NCBI GenBank assembly: GCA_963680875.1
Contig: OY804580.1
Span: 113,773,534 to 113,837,533, forward strand
Direction: 5' to 3'
DNA: 64,000 bases
Origin: Bathymodiolus brooksi
Lineage: Eukaryota; Mollusca; Bivalvia; Mytilida; Modiolidae
Part shown: in pieces, positions 1 to 11,650 of the stretch
Layout: every line of letters starts with the position of its first letter
Position numbering within the stretch: the first letter of the stretch is position 1
Notes under the pieces: generated by a model
The model's input: the letters and a program-made list of their open reading frames with translations, nothing else
What the model was told of the DNA's origin: nothing
Database searches by the model: none
Position numbers and translations under genes: made by a program

Positions 1-214
1 ATAAAATTACATTGCTATTTTTAGATATACAATATTAATGTATATATAGAAGAAGAATACTTTATTAACCAATTAAGGACCCACAAGGGGCATAGCAATT
101 ACAATGATTGACAATATGGAATACAAACATACAATGTACATAATAACAACAAGGAAATATTGATAATGTCATCTGTGTATGTAAACAAGACAAGAAAACT
201 GATCGATCGGTAAG

Positions 215-410
215 CAGGGGCGGATCTAGGATTTCAAGTTAGGGGGGGCGCACTTAAAACAATTGCGCCGAGCAGAGGAAGGGGCGAAAATGTTTGGGGT
301 ATTTCGTGTGAAAAATCACGATTTTACGCCAAAAAATCATATTTTTTCCAATTTTAGGGGGGGCGCACCCGGTTCCCCCCCCCCCCCCCCCCCCATGGAT
401 CCGCCCCTGA
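215..410. mobile_element. hAT-like MITE with short inverted repeats
   Basis: The left end reads CAGGGGCGGATCTAGG and the right end reads GATCCGCCCCTG, so the termini are inverted repeats of about 12 bp. The interior contains a second inverted pair built on GGGGGGCGCAC and a C-tract of more than 20 bases. A CAGGGGCGGAT-type terminus is typical of hAT-derived non-autonomous elements. TAAG lies on both sides as a partial target-site duplication; a clean 8-bp duplication was not seen. No coding capacity. Confidence 0.6.
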
Positions 411-494
411 TAAGTGTACAAAGTCACTTGGTTTTCTGATAAATTAATCTCTATATTAAAATTACGGATTTCCATTTATATGTAATTATAAGAC

Positions 495-1258
495 GTGAGA
501 ATATCTTCTTCTTCTTCTTTACATTTCTAGCCGTCCTTCACTACTGAAGATTATTGGCCGAGCGCCGTATTAAATTTAGTTAATATATAAAGTTAACATA
601 TATACAATAAACAATGAATCAAAGGTTAAAACTATATACATTTGATAACTACTATGAGTGATTATGGTGTGAAAATTGGAATTGAGGCAGATACTGGGAT
701 CATGCTCTTGAAACCGTCAACTGTGTCTGCAGTGGTAAATGTTGTAGGCAGTTGATTCCAAAGTGTGATAGACCTGGGGAAGTATGAGTATTTGTAGCAG
801 TCTTTTGATGTCTGTATGTGCCTGAATGAATTTGGATTTGTGTGTCTGGTTCTGGTGTCAACTGGAATTAATAGGTTTGAATATGGTATGGCAACTAAGT
901 GGTGTATGACTTTGTAAAAGAATATGAGTTTGTACCTTATGCGGCGCACCTCAAGTGGGGCCCAATTTAAGTCAGACATCATATCTGTTACAGAGCTTGT
1001 ATTGTGGTACCTGTTACTGACATAGCGGGATGCTCTCCGTTGAATTTTTTCAATTTGAAGTTTTTGCTGTTGTGTGTGTGGGTCCCAAATGGTGTTACAA
1101 TATTCCAATTTCGGTCGGACTAAAGCTTTGAATGCATGTTCTTTGATGGCTGGTGAATGTACTTTTAAATTTCTTTTAATGAATCCTAGTGACTGATTAG
1201 CTTTAGCTGTTATGGTGTTGATATGTTTGTCCCACTTTAAGTTATTCTGAATGGTATA
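495..1258 (-). mobile_element. CR1-like LINE, 5'-truncated 3' end
   Basis: The minus strand encodes the C-terminal part of a non-LTR reverse transcriptase. The open frame at 1108-662 contains MEYCNTIWDPH, IQRRASRYV and SITLWNQLP, the conserved post-RT segment of CR1-like elements. Homology continues upstream to about 1255 (WDKHI...FIKRNLK) without a stop in the same sense, then ends abruptly where a SINE begins. At 507-521 the element ends in a (GAA)n tail on the minus strand, the same kind of tail as on the LINE at 42572. This is a dead 5'-truncated insertion; endonuclease and RT catalytic motifs are absent. Confidence 0.85.
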
Positions 1259-1263
1259 AATAA

Positions 1264-1645
1264 TATCACCACATAGCTGGTGTAATGGTAAGCCTGCTCG
1301 CCTCGATTACGGCATCGATCGTGGGTTCGAGCCACGGTCGGGTCAACCCAGCCACTTGGTAGTTGTTGCTGCATCGCTAAACACGCAGTACTAAGGAGTA
1401 AGAGCAAAGACTGAGTTGGCTCGGAATCACGATAGGCAATGTGTCAGAGTGGAGCTACATGTCTACCCACGGACTGTTGTTTCAGTGAGCTAGCTATATA
1501 AACATGCAGCCAGGCCTAGGCGTGTTAGTTAGAACAAAGCGGATATCATTCATCTAATTGAATGTAACTTGATCTGTTCTCGCCACAACATAGCTGAAAA
1601 TTGTTCATTATTTGGCATTAAACAACACTCACCCACTCACTAATG
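1264..1645 (+). mobile_element. tRNA-derived SINE, family A
   Basis: The head resembles a tRNA gene: an A-box-like TGGTGTAATGGTAAGC and a B-box GGTTCGAGCC about 40 bp later. A central domain follows (ACTGTTGTTTCAGTGAGCTAG), shared with the degenerate copy at 27779. The 3' end is GGCATTAAACAACACTCACC. The same family occurs inverted at 26697-27060. It inserted at, or truncated, the CR1-like fragment immediately before it. Confidence 0.75.
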
Positions 1646-2030
1646 ATATATGTTTGAAATATTAGCAACTGGAAATTATACAGCCGACGATTCAATCGAA
1701 TCAATCATCTACGTTCATCAGAAGATCGGAGTCGGGCTTTCTCTCACAACAATTTCAATTAACAAATTTACACTCCCTCTGCCCTTTTTATTCCTATAAT
1801 TTGGCAAACATCTAATCATTATTTGTGCCCATGCACTGGCATAGACGGCAGAGGAAACCTCTAGACCTTCTTTGACTTCTAACTTCATGAACTTCAGGAT
1901 CTATGGCCTATGGGCAGTATTTCTGCGAGATATTTTTTGGGTAAAACGCTGACTTTCCGTGTCTTAGAAATGCATAATTGAAACCTATAAATTGTCGGTT
2001 CTTAAGTGTAAATCTTTATGTTTGTTTCAG

Positions 2031-2206
2031 ATATGAACGTGACAACAAGCTACGTTTATAGAGCAATAGCGGTAGTTATTGTTACATATTTGCTATGGAG
2101 ATTAAAAAATATAATAATCAAATATAAGAAATGGTGGACTGCTACAAATGGACCTAGTGTTGCAGTGATAGGGCCACTGCATCCTGTCTGGGGCTCGCTA
2201 CATTTA
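2031..2206 (+). CDS. Putative first coding exon, possibly cytochrome P450 N-terminus
   Basis: A 58-codon exon starting at ATG 2033, bounded by an acceptor (TTTGTTTCAG at 2021-2030) and a strong donor (GTAAGT at 2207-2212). The peptide starts MNVTTSYVYR, then has a hydrophobic segment at about residues 11-22, a basic stretch (RLKNIIIKYKKWW), and ends GPLHPVWGSLHL. A membrane anchor, a positive hinge and a proline/glycine-rich GPxxHPxxGxLH segment is the usual start of a microsomal P450 (CYP4-type), where it anchors the enzyme in the ER. The heme-binding and I-helix regions are not in this window and no second exon was found downstream, so the assignment rests on the N-terminus only. An unrelated single-pass membrane protein is possible. 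Confidence 0.42.
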
Positions 2207-2519
2207 GTAAGTACATGCACCAGTGTGTAATGGCATAGTGGGAAACACGCGTATTTTGCCATAGCATTTTACAAATTATTGGAAAAAACTCTCTTACAAA
2301 ATCTGTTATATCGGCGGCTAAAATGTATATATATATAAACCAAACAAAATCATCCTGGTGTATTTAAACAATACAAAATAATGAAATACTTTTTTGAAAT
2401 GTTTTTATTTGGAGTTGAAATTTTATATTGTTTTAAGGATTTACTTTACCTACTGCTTCATGACCTGAAGTGATAATGATTATTAAATTATAAATAGTAG
2501 TAGGAAACAACACTCAACC

Positions 2520-2745
2520 GAAATGACTGACATTGTAACCAATCACAACATGTATTGTCAAAAATCTAACCAATCATAACATGTATTGTCAAAAATCTAA
2601 CCAATCACAACATGTATTGTCAAAAATCTAACCAATCATGAACTCCGACATTGTAACCAATCACAACATGTATTGTCAAAAATCTAACTAATCATAAACT
2701 CCGATTATTGACAATCTTACCAATCACAATATCTAATGGCCGACC
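2520..2745. repeat. 31-bp tandem repeat, CCAATCA-rich
   Basis: About six units of 31 bp, each with CTAACCAATCACAACATG and GTATTGTCAAAAAT, decaying toward 2740. Each unit carries a CCAATCA (CCAAT-box-like) motif, but nothing else suggests promoter function. Confidence 0.8.
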
Positions 2746-3384
2746 ATCAAAGTTATAAAATGACAAATCGAAAATCTAACACACTACAACCTGTAATAAC
2801 CAACAATATTGCCAATAATAATATGTGATGGTCGATAAGCTTCCAAATCACAATCTTTGGTGAGCTCATGTTTTGTCAATATTGGATGGAATTGTTGACC
2901 ATCAATGTTTAATCTTTCATTTCGTAATTTGTTGTCAATGGACATTATTTTTATGCTTTATAGTTCAAAGACGTCACAGGATTTTTCAAAATTCTGATCA
3001 CTACTATCAACAACAAAAGTTTGTATCTGGTATATGTTTTTGTATCCTGGCTTTGGTGTCTGTCACTCAGATACAGCCCAAATACTGTGCAAATCTTCTG
3101 AACCAAAATCGACTGGTATTGGAGGAATCTACAGGCATCTCAAAGATTAGATAGGTAATTATTGTGTGTGACCGAACCAAAATCGTCCTTTTTGTCATCT
3201 GCATATGTACATGTATCTCAGACAATGTTTATTTAACTATTTCGTGAAACTGCACCAACGTTTGCTATATCGGTAGGTAGGGATCTACGGGTATCCAAGA
3301 TATTATCATTATTTTTTGTTTGTGATATGAAAGTCGAATGTACTGAGATCTACTTGTGTTAGAGGATTCTAAAGAAATTGTTAC

Positions 3385-4137
3385 ACAATCTTCTCCTCTG
3401 AAGCCGCTTTGCCAAATGAACCGAAACTTGGTAGGATGCATCCTTGGAAGGTGCTCTATAAAGTTTGCTCATTTAGTTCCGATTCGTTAACAAACATGGC
3501 CGCCATAGGCAATTCTTGTTTCTGATTGGCCGATTTAAAAAAATCTTCTTCTTTGAAACCGCTTTGCCAAATGAACCGAAACTTGATAGAAAACATCTAT
3601 GGCAGGTCCTCTATAAAAATTGCCCATCTCGCCCCGATCCGTTGAAAAACATGGCCGCCACAGGCAATTCTTGTTTCTGATTGGTTGATTTAAAAAAATG
3701 ATTCTTCTCTGAAAACGCTTGGCCAAATGAATCGAACCTTGGTAGGAAGCATCCTTGGAAGTTCCTCTATAAAGATTGCTAATTTAGTTCCAGTCCGTCA
3801 ACAAACATGGTCGCCATAGGCAATTCTCATTTCTGATTGGTCGATTTCTGAAAAATGTTCTTCTCTGAAACCGCTTTGCCAAATGAATCAAAACTTGGTA
3901 GGAAGCATCCTTGGAAGGTCATCTATAAAGAATGCGCATTTAGTTCCCATCCGTTAATAAACATGGCCGCCACAGGCCATTCTTGTTTCTGATTGGTCGA
4001 TTTCTAAAAATCTTCTTTTCTGTAACTGCAGCCAAATGAACCGAAACTTGGTGGGATGCAACCAATGGAAGGTTCTGTGCTAAGTTTCCTCAAAGCAGAA
4101 TGAAAGGTGAGCGATACAGGCTCAGCCCACTGAGCCT
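3385..4137 (+). repeat. Degenerate ~155-bp tandem repeat, five units
   Basis: Units start near 3389, 3541, 3697, 3849 and 4011. Each contains ACCGCTTTGCCAAATGAA, CTTGGTAGGAAGCATCC, AACATGGCCGCC and GTTTCTGATTGGTCGATTT with about 10-15% divergence. The block ends in GAGCGATACAGGCTCAGCC. An inverted relative is at 34478-34770, so the unit belongs to a dispersed family. The short open frame at 3726-3535 lies in the repeat and is not a gene. Confidence 0.8.
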
Positions 4138-4775
4138 CTAATTATCTATAGCAGTTATCAGTATTCTGCAAACTCCGGAAAAGCAGCCGACTTATAATTA
4201 GGTCGTGTTAATGGCGATTTTACCAACAGACATTCGAATTCTTTTCACTAATTACGACATTATAGCATATTTTTTAAACCTGGCTTCTTGTTCAGAACAT
4301 TGTATTAGTGTAAAACATCGAATATTGTCAATTTTTAATATAAACAAAAAAAATCAATTCTGAGAGCCTGTATGCCTTTAAATGCAGTCTTAGTGTAGAA
4401 TATTTATGACATAATAAATTTGATTGATTGATTTTCATCATGTTAGCTCTTAAATGTTCTTTGAGAATGTAGTCTTCTAAAAATGACATCATACAGGAAG
4501 TGTGCATTTCAAATTTACAATTATAATGGAGACTGATATCCGATTAATGTGAAACATTTTATGTTCCCTCTTGTTACTTCAAGGCAAAAACATGATAGAA
4601 TATAAAATATGGCATTTATCAACAGAAATCAAAGTACCTTTCAACTGCAGGCTATAGACCGTTTGATACTCATTTTAGAGTTATGCACATTATTGAAGAC
4701 CCTACTGTGATAAAAAAAAAACGTTGTTCTTTTACTTTAATTTGCGTCTAAGTGTTCAATTGGAAAGTCTATCGT
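4138..4775. other. No gene or repeat recognised
   Basis: AT-rich sequence between two arrays. No open frame of note on either strand and no splice-bounded coding segment recognised. Confidence 0.6.
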
Positions 4776-7641
4776 GTTCATTTACACCCATAAGGTATGG
4801 ACAGCATGATCTGACTTCAGGTTTACACCCATAAGGTATGGACAGCATGATCTGACTTCAGGTTTACACCCATAAGGTATGGACAGCATGATCTGACTTC
4901 AGGTTTACACACATAAGGTATGGACAGCATGATCTGACTTCATTCATTTACACACATAAGGTATGGACAGCATGATCTGACTTCAGGTTTACACACATAA
5001 GGTATGGACAGTATGATCTGACTTCAGGTTTACACACATAAGGTATGGACAGCATGATCTGACTTCAGGTTTACACACATAAGGTATGGACAGCATGATC
5101 TGACTTCATTCATTTACACAAATATGGTATGGACAGCATGATCTGACTTCAGGTTTACACACATAAGGTATGGACAGTATGATCTGACTTCAGGTTTACA
5201 CACATAAGGTATGGACAGTATGATCTGACTTCAGGTTTACACACATAAGGTATGGACAGCATGATCTGACTTCAGGCTTACACACATAAGGTATGGACAG
5301 CATGATCTGACTTCAGGTTTACACCCATAAGGTATGGACAGCATGATCTGACTTCATTCATTTACACACATAAGGTATGGACAGCATGATCTGACTTCAG
5401 GTTTACACACATAAGGTATGGACAGCATGATCTGACTTCAGGTTTACACACACAAGGTATGGACAGCATGACCTGACTTCAGGTTTACACACATAAGGTA
5501 TGGACAACATGATCTGACTTCAGGTTTACACACATAAGGTATGGACAGCATGATCTGACTTCAGGTTTACACACATAAGGTATGGACAGCATGATCTGAC
5601 TTCATTCATTTACACACATAAGGTATGGGCAGCATGATCTGACTTAAGGTTTACACACATAAGGTATGGACAGTATGATCTGACTTCAGGTTTACACACA
5701 TAAGGTATGGACAGCATGATCTGACTTCATTCATTTACACAAATATGGTATGGACAGCATGATCTGACTTCAGGTTTACACACATAAGGTATGGACAGTA
5801 TGATATGACTTCAGGTTTACACACATAAGGTATGGACAGCATGATCTGACTTCATTCATTTACACACATAAGGTATGGACAGCATGATCTGACTTCAGGT
5901 TTGCACACATAAGGTATGGACAGCATGATCTGACTTCAGGTTTACACCCATAAGGTATGGACAGCATGATCTGACTTCATTCATTTACACACATAAGGTA
6001 TGGACAGCATGATCTGACTTCAGGTTTACACACATAAGGTATGGACAGTATGATCTGACTTCAGGTTTACACACATAAGGTATGGACAGCATGATCTGAC
6101 TTCAGGTTTACACACATAAGGTATGGACAGCATGATCTGTCTTCAGGTTTACACACATAAGGTATGGACAGCATGATCTGACTTCATTCATTTACACAAA
6201 TATGGTATGGACAGCATGATCTGACTTCAGGTTTACACACATAAGGTATGGAAAGTATGATATGACTTCAGGTTTACACACATAAGGTATGGACAGTATG
6301 ATCTGACTTCAGGTTTACACACATAAGGTATGGACAGCATGATCTGACGTCATTCATTTACACACATAAGGTATGGACAGCATGATCTGACTTCAGGTTT
6401 ACACACATAAGGTATGGACAGCATGATCTTACTTCATTCATTTACACAAATATGGTATGGACAGCATGATCTGACTTCAGGTTTACACACATAAGGTATG
6501 GACAGTATGATATGACTTCAGGTTTACACACATAAGGTATGGACAGTATGATCTGACTTCAGGTTTACACACATAAGGTATGGACAGCATGATCTGACTT
6601 CATTCATTTACACACATATGGTATGGACAGCATGACCTGACTTCAGGTTTACACACATAAGGTATGGACAGCATGATCTGACTTCAGGTTTACACACATG
6701 AGGTATGGACAGCATGATCTGACTTCAGGTTTACACACATAAGGTATGGACAGCATGATCTGACTTCATTCATTTACACACATAAGGTATGGAGAGCATG
6801 TTCTGACTTCATTCATTTACACACATAAGGTATGGACAGCATGATCTGACTTCATTCATTTACACACATAAGGTATGGACAGCATGACCTGACTTCAGGT
6901 TTACACACATAAGGTATGGACAGCATGATCTGACTTCAGGTTTACACACATAAGGTATGGACAGCATGATCTGACTTCAGGTTTACACACATAAGGTATG
7001 GACAGCATGATCTGACTTCAGGTTTACACACATAAGGTATGGACAGCATGATCTGACTTCAGGTTTACACACATAAGGTATGGACAGCATGATCTGACTT
7101 CAGGTTTACACACATAAGGTATGGACAGCATGATCTGACTTCATTCATTTACACACATAAGGTATGGACAGCATGATCTGACTTCAGGTTTACACACATA
7201 AGGTATGGACAGCATGATCTGACTTCATTCATTTACACACATAAGGTATGGACAGCATGATCTGACTTCAGGTTTACACACATAAGGTATGGACAGCATG
7301 ATCTGACTTCAGGTTTACACACATAAGGTATGGACAGCATGATCTGACTTCAGGTTTACACACATAAGGTATGGACAGCATGATCTGACTTCAGGTTTAC
7401 ACACATAAGGTATGGACAGCATGATCTGACTTCAGGTTTACACATATAAGGTATGGACAGCATGATCTGACTTCAGGTTTACACACATAAGGTATGGACA
7501 GCATGATCTGACTTTATTCATTTACACACATAAGGTATGGACAGCATGATCTGACTTCAGGTTTACACACATAAGGTATGGACAGCATGATCTGACTTCA
7601 GATTTACACACATAAGATATGGACAGCATGATCTGACTTCA
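4776..7641 (+). repeat. 41/43-bp satellite, about 69 units
   Basis: The core of each unit is ATAAGGTATGGACAGCATGA followed by TCTGACTTC. Units joined by AGGTTTACAC are 41 bp and units joined by ATTCATTTACAC are 43 bp. A marked variant with ACAAATATGG recurs at about 5115, 5735, 6195 and 6445, and each time the next unit carries CAGTATGAT in place of CAGCATGAT, which shows higher-order repeats. Divergence between units is only a few percent. Frequent stops, no coding potential. Confidence 0.95.
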
Positions 7642-8240
7642 GAATACAACACAAGCCACTTTTTGTTGATAAGTGGCATCCATTGTCTCTGCGAACTTTT
7701 CAGATATTTATTTTAGTCCCCGAAAACATTTGCCAAATCAAATCAAACTTGGCAGGAATGGCCCTTCAATGGCTTCCTTAAAACCCGTTCCTGTCGACCC
7801 TGTCCTACGTTATAGATGATCACTGTTACTAAAATATGATGAAAAACAATAACCATACATTTCACTGGAATGGGCTGAAATTTAAACTGGATGTACAATT
7901 ATAAAGAGATCTTTAATATATATTCTAGGGTTTTCAATACAATTTATGTAAGTTTGCCAAATAAGCAAATATGGCCCAAATTTAAACAAAATTCATTTTA
8001 AAAGAATTTCCCTCAGAAGCCACGGATCCAAATCAAATCAAACTTGGCAGGGATTGTGCCCTTTAAGCATTGTATATGGTATTGCTGCGTACATCAAAGA
8101 TGGTGACTGTTACTGAAATTATAAATTTATTTAAACAGGCAAAAGTGTGACTTCTTACAATGGAATGGGTGAAATTTTGACTATAGGTACTTTGTAATGA
8201 GTTGTTATTTTTGTCGTATATATTTGACCTTCCTTCGTTT
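7642..8240. repeat. Two diverged copies of a dispersed repeat
   Basis: CCAAATCAAATCAAACTTGG occurs near 7733 and, slightly changed, near 8030. Both copies are followed by a shared segment containing GATGGTGACTGTTACTGAAA or a close form. This is a roughly 290-bp tandem duplication, old and diverged. No coding sequence seen. Confidence 0.55.
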
Positions 8241-8473
8241 CCCTGGAAGCCTCCATCAGACCTTTGTACATGTATGTTTTATTTTACTACAGATCTGTAG
8301 TGTATGGGACTGTTGTCCTTTTTTGTCCACTTCTAGTCTGTTCTTCTTTGTTTGAGATTTCCTTGACAAATCTTTTCAAAAAAGATTATCCTAAGAAATT
8401 TGACAATAGAATCCAGTTTCCTGCTGATCAATTTGAAAGAAGTAAAAAATGATTTAAAATTGAGTAAATAATG

Positions 8474-8720
8474 ATTTGCATATCTATTAATAAGTATTAA
8501 CAAATGTGGCCAATGTTGTCAGAGTCTCTGGCATTATTGATTGCTCTTTTGGGTTTCTCTAATGTTTATTTGCAATTCCATAAACATCAGTTGTGTTTTG
8601 TTGTTGTTGCTTTGTTTATCTTAGTTCCAATGTTTCCAGTGTCTCTGGATTGTCCATTCTTGATTGTCCCTTCGGTGTTCTTCAACGTGTATTTGCATAT
8701 CTATTAATAAGTATTAACAA
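8474..8720 (+). repeat. 30-bp perfect direct repeat flanking 187 bp
   Basis: The 30 bases from 8474 (starting ATTTGCATATCTATTAATAA) recur exactly at 8691-8720. The 187 bp between contains short related phrases (CAGAGTCTCTGGCATTATTG / CAGTGTCTCTGGATTGTCCA), so this may be a local two-unit duplication and not an insertion. The open frames here have no recognisable similarity. Confidence 0.6.
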
Positions 8721-8765
8721 GTATGAAACACATGTACATAAAGAACCATTAACGAGCTTGAAATA

Positions 8766-9208
8766 AACAACAAGGGCAAGTGGTTCACATAGTTAAAACA
8801 ACAAGAGCAAGTGGTTCACATAGTTAAAACAACAAGAGCATGTGGTTCACATAGTTAAAACAACAAGAGCAAGTGGTTCACATAGTTAAAACAACAAGAT
8901 CAAGTGGTTCACATAGTTAAAACAACAAGAGCAAGTGGTTCACATAGTTAAAACAACAAGAGCAAGTGGTTCACATAGTTAAAACAACAAGAGCAAGTGG
9001 TTCACATAGTTAAAACAACAAGTGCAAGTGGTTCACATAGTTACAACAACAAGAGCAAGTGGTTCACATAGTTAAAACAACAAGAGCAAGTGGTTCACAT
9101 AGTTAAAACAACAAGAGCAAGTGGTTCACATAGTTAAAACAACAAGAGCAAGTGGTTCACATAGTTAAAACAACAAGAGCAAGTGGTTCACATAGTTAAA
9201 ACAACAAT
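8766..9208 (+). repeat. 31-bp minisatellite, about 14 units
   Basis: Unit CAAGTGGTTCACATAGTTAA plus AACAACAAGAG, nearly invariant (single changes such as GATCAAG near 8895). High identity implies recent amplification. Confidence 0.93.
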
Positions 9209-9261
9209 TTAAGAAATCCATTGTAGACATCTATTAAATTTTACCAGGCTTCCAATACATA

Positions 9262-9425
9262 TCATAAGATGGAAAACAAAATAATATCACACTGTCGGAA
9301 CATATCCAAAATCGTAGAAATAATTGCAAATTTAATACCCTAGCACACATTCATGACTGCTCACTATCCAAGCTTGGGAAAGGTACTTCAATAAAAAAAA
9401 AAGCGGCGGGGTTAAGCAAGTTTTA
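9262..9425 (+). repeat. Dispersed repeat R1, copy 1
   Basis: Contains CACTGTCGGAACATATCCAA, AATCGTAGAAA, CATGACTGCTCAC and CTTCAATAAAA before GGCGGGGTTAAGC. Other copies of the same family lie near 10722, 14680, 15345, 30640, 59530 and 63380 in this window. Confidence 0.7.
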
Positions 9426-10492
9426 TGTGTTCAAACCTGTACTCTCAGTGAAATGATGTGCCATACAAGCGTTTTCCACATGTCAGTAAATTGTTACCCC
9501 TCACATATAACCAGGCAAACAGCGTTATAAAAATGTCAAGCACGTTTTCAAATAACCCGTTAAAATAATAGTTTTCTGTCTATAGTTTTCAAGTGCATAC
9601 CACTGATAATGTGTGGCACATTTGCTAATTCCAAATAGTGTTTCCTTTCTATTCATATTACCATTGACATCACAGGAGTCCGTCATCAAATAGTTAATTG
9701 GTTACAGTAAACATCCTAGGCACACTTCACTTCCTCTGTAGCACTTTGTGTAAAATCTCTGACCAACTGCATAAGATCGACGAATTTTGTTTACCATGCC
9801 TGGATTAAACGCCAAAAGTTGGCACCTTTAAATAAATTAAAATGTCGGTCACATTGTTATCACTTTCGTATCTGACGATAGTAAATGTATGTACTCATTT
9901 TGTGTCTGTCGAGAGTAAAAGAATCATCGGAAGTCGTAAATCAAAGGACACACAATACAATGACCAAAAGATCAGATACAAAAGGAAATACCATGATCCA
10001 TAAAACATTGCAGAGAAAACTAAATATAGAGAACCACGAAGCTGACAACAACCAGGGCTGAAACCGGTGTTTCTGAAGGGTAAGAAGTTCCAGCTTCACT
10101 AGTGACACCCATTGTGTAACTGTATGTGCTAAACACGACAAGAACATCATCTGATATTGAAATCGCATTGGACACCAATTTACGTAAATAAATACAAATA
10201 ACATAACATAGATTTTATAAGAAGCAGGAACTGTTTACTCCCCGCGAGCGCCTGGGTTCACCCCAAGATTTGGTGATGTGCGGGTTGCTAAACCTTTTAG
10301 TTTTCTGTGTTGTGTTGTGTTTTTATATTTTACTTATCCCCGTCCTGTGTCGTGTGTCCCCAATGTTGCCAGTTTGGCGTAAATAATAAAAATAAGTTGT
10401 CAATACAAATTCTTTTGTTCGTACAATCGCATCGAGTACACGCCAACACGGGCAGAAATAAAACTCGCAATTAGCTGTGATATCCACAGATA
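9426..10492. other. No well-supported gene; possible intronic or 3' region
   Basis: Mostly unrecognised sequence. On the minus strand a reading frame ending at a TAG at 10022-10020 encodes a serine/threonine-rich stretch followed by a hydrophobic C-terminus (VSALVVVSFVVLYI), which could be a membrane or GPI tail. No in-phase junction to the PAN-like exon upstream was found, so it is not called. Confidence 0.4.
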
Positions 10493-10556
10493 TCATAGGT
10501 AGATGAAATATAGCAGACGACATCCCCATTCTATATCTACATAATGCACGTGCTTC
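10493..10556 (-). CDS. Possible last exon of the Methyltransf_FA/PAN gene
   Basis: On the minus strand an acceptor (TTTGTTTGTTGAAG) precedes a segment whose phase fits the donor of the 11116-10960 exon: AG from that exon plus G here completes a codon. It then reads KHVHYVDIEWGCRLL and a few more residues before a TGA. The phase fit and a cysteine where a PAN module might close are the only support. It could equally be intron. Confidence 0.22.
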
Positions 10557-10699
10557 CTTCAACAAACAAAAAAAAAATAGGAAAATTAATATTCTGTCGG
10601 TTTTTTTTCCTTTTTCACATACTGTATTATCCCGAAACACAAATAGTACCCAGAGAACTTATATCAGCCAGAGAACTTATATCAGCCAAATACTCCTAT

Positions 10700-10905
10700 A
10701 TAATAAAATGAAACCAACAAATATCACACTGTCGGAACAATTCCAAAATCAAATATCAAAATCGTAGAAAGAGGCAAAATCGATACCTCTAATACACAAA
10801 TACATGACCGCTGACTTATCTGGCTTGGTACAGACACTTCAATAAAAAGTAGCGGGGTTAACTAGCTTTATGAGCCCAAACCTTCCCTCTTGGTGATGAT
10901 GAGTA
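10700..10905 (+). repeat. Dispersed repeat R1, copy 2
   Basis: Contains CACTGTCGGAACAATTCCAA, ATCGTAGAAAGAGGCAAAAT, TACATGACCGCTGACTTA and CTTCAATAAAAAGTAGCGGG. It is the best preserved copy here and lies in the intron downstream of the PAN-like exon. Confidence 0.75.
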
Positions 10906-10959
10906 AAATAATAGTTTTAATCATGATCTGCATCACTGGCAATACAATATAATATTTAC

Positions 10960-11116
10960 CTTTTGGATGTAGTGTGATAGTTAAACCCTATACATGTTCC
11001 GTCAACACTACATAATGCAGCACACACGCTTCTGGGGACCAGTGTAGAGTGTGTAATCACTAAGTCAGCTTTTGTGTTGTCTAAACCACATGTAGTAAAA
11101 CGACCAGTAAACAAAT
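10960..11116 (-). CDS. PAN/apple-like exon of a secreted-type protein
   Basis: A 157-nt exon on the minus strand between an acceptor (TATTTGTTTAGTTGTAG) and a donor (AAAAG then GTAAAT). Read in the phase left by the 14486-13959 exon it encodes LFTGRFTTCGLDNTK, then VCAALCSVDGTCIGFNY. Closely spaced cysteines followed by GFNY resemble the core of PAN/apple modules, which mediate protein or carbohydrate binding. Start phase 1 matches the end phase 1 of the upstream exon, which is the main reason for linking them. The module is incomplete: the remaining cysteines would lie in a further exon. Confidence 0.5.
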
Positions 11117-11244
11117 CTACAACTAAACAAATATTACACATTTTCAAACGTTATCGAGAGAGTTGTGTTGTGTTCCAAGTAATATGTCTAAGACTCTAAG
11201 TAATGTTGTGCGCATGTCCAAGACGAAAACATTAATCTCCAACA

Positions 11245-11640
11245 GGTTATTAATGTTTCGTATCTAGACTAGCACGACGGGTGCCACTAGTGGAGCAATA
11301 ATTGGTTGCCCTTCCGGAGCACATGAGCTCACCTCCAGTTTTTAGTGGGGTTCGTGTTACTCGATCTTTAGATCGTTGTTTGTCCCTTTGTCCCTTTTCT
11401 TTTGGCCTTTGTATTTTCTGTCCTTCTATTTGCGGAATCTGATTATCTCCCTTTCGTATCTTCAAACTCTTCTTATGTCGATGTGCTTACGGCTTTTGGA
11501 ATAAAGACAGAAGATACCAAGATGTGGTAAAAAATGTAAATAAATATGAAAAGACAAACGAGTGGAAAAAAAAGAAGATAAAACCAAACAATAATCAACG
11601 CAAACAGACACAGAAAACTAAAGATGAGCAACCCAGAGCC
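11245..11640 (+). repeat. Dispersed repeat R2, unamplified copy
   Basis: Contains CCTTCCGGAGCACATGAGCT, GGGTTCGTGTTACTCGATCT, TTGTTTGTCC, GGAATCTGATTATCTCCC and TATCTTCAAACTCTTC. An inverted relative is at 58480-58645. Its segment from CCGGAG to TTTAG corresponds to the unit of the 99-bp array that follows, so it is the likely parent form. The minus-strand open frame at 11465-11250 is part of this repeat. Confidence 0.65.
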
Positions 11641-11650
11641 CATTCAAAAC

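Noticed and set aside
254..475. 73-codon frame with a poly-Gly run
   Set aside because: It is the translation of the C-tract and flanks of the MITE at 215-410.
1270..1345. Functional tRNA gene
   Set aside because: Box A and box B are present but no cloverleaf with a closed acceptor stem is evident; the sequence continues as a SINE with a second copy at 26697-27060.
4776..7641. CRISPR array (direct repeats with spacers)
   Set aside because: Units are contiguous with no unique spacers, the organism is eukaryotic, and only linker length varies.
9941..10204. 87-codon minus-strand membrane protein
   Set aside because: No start context, splice sites or family; hydrophobicity comes from T-rich sequence.
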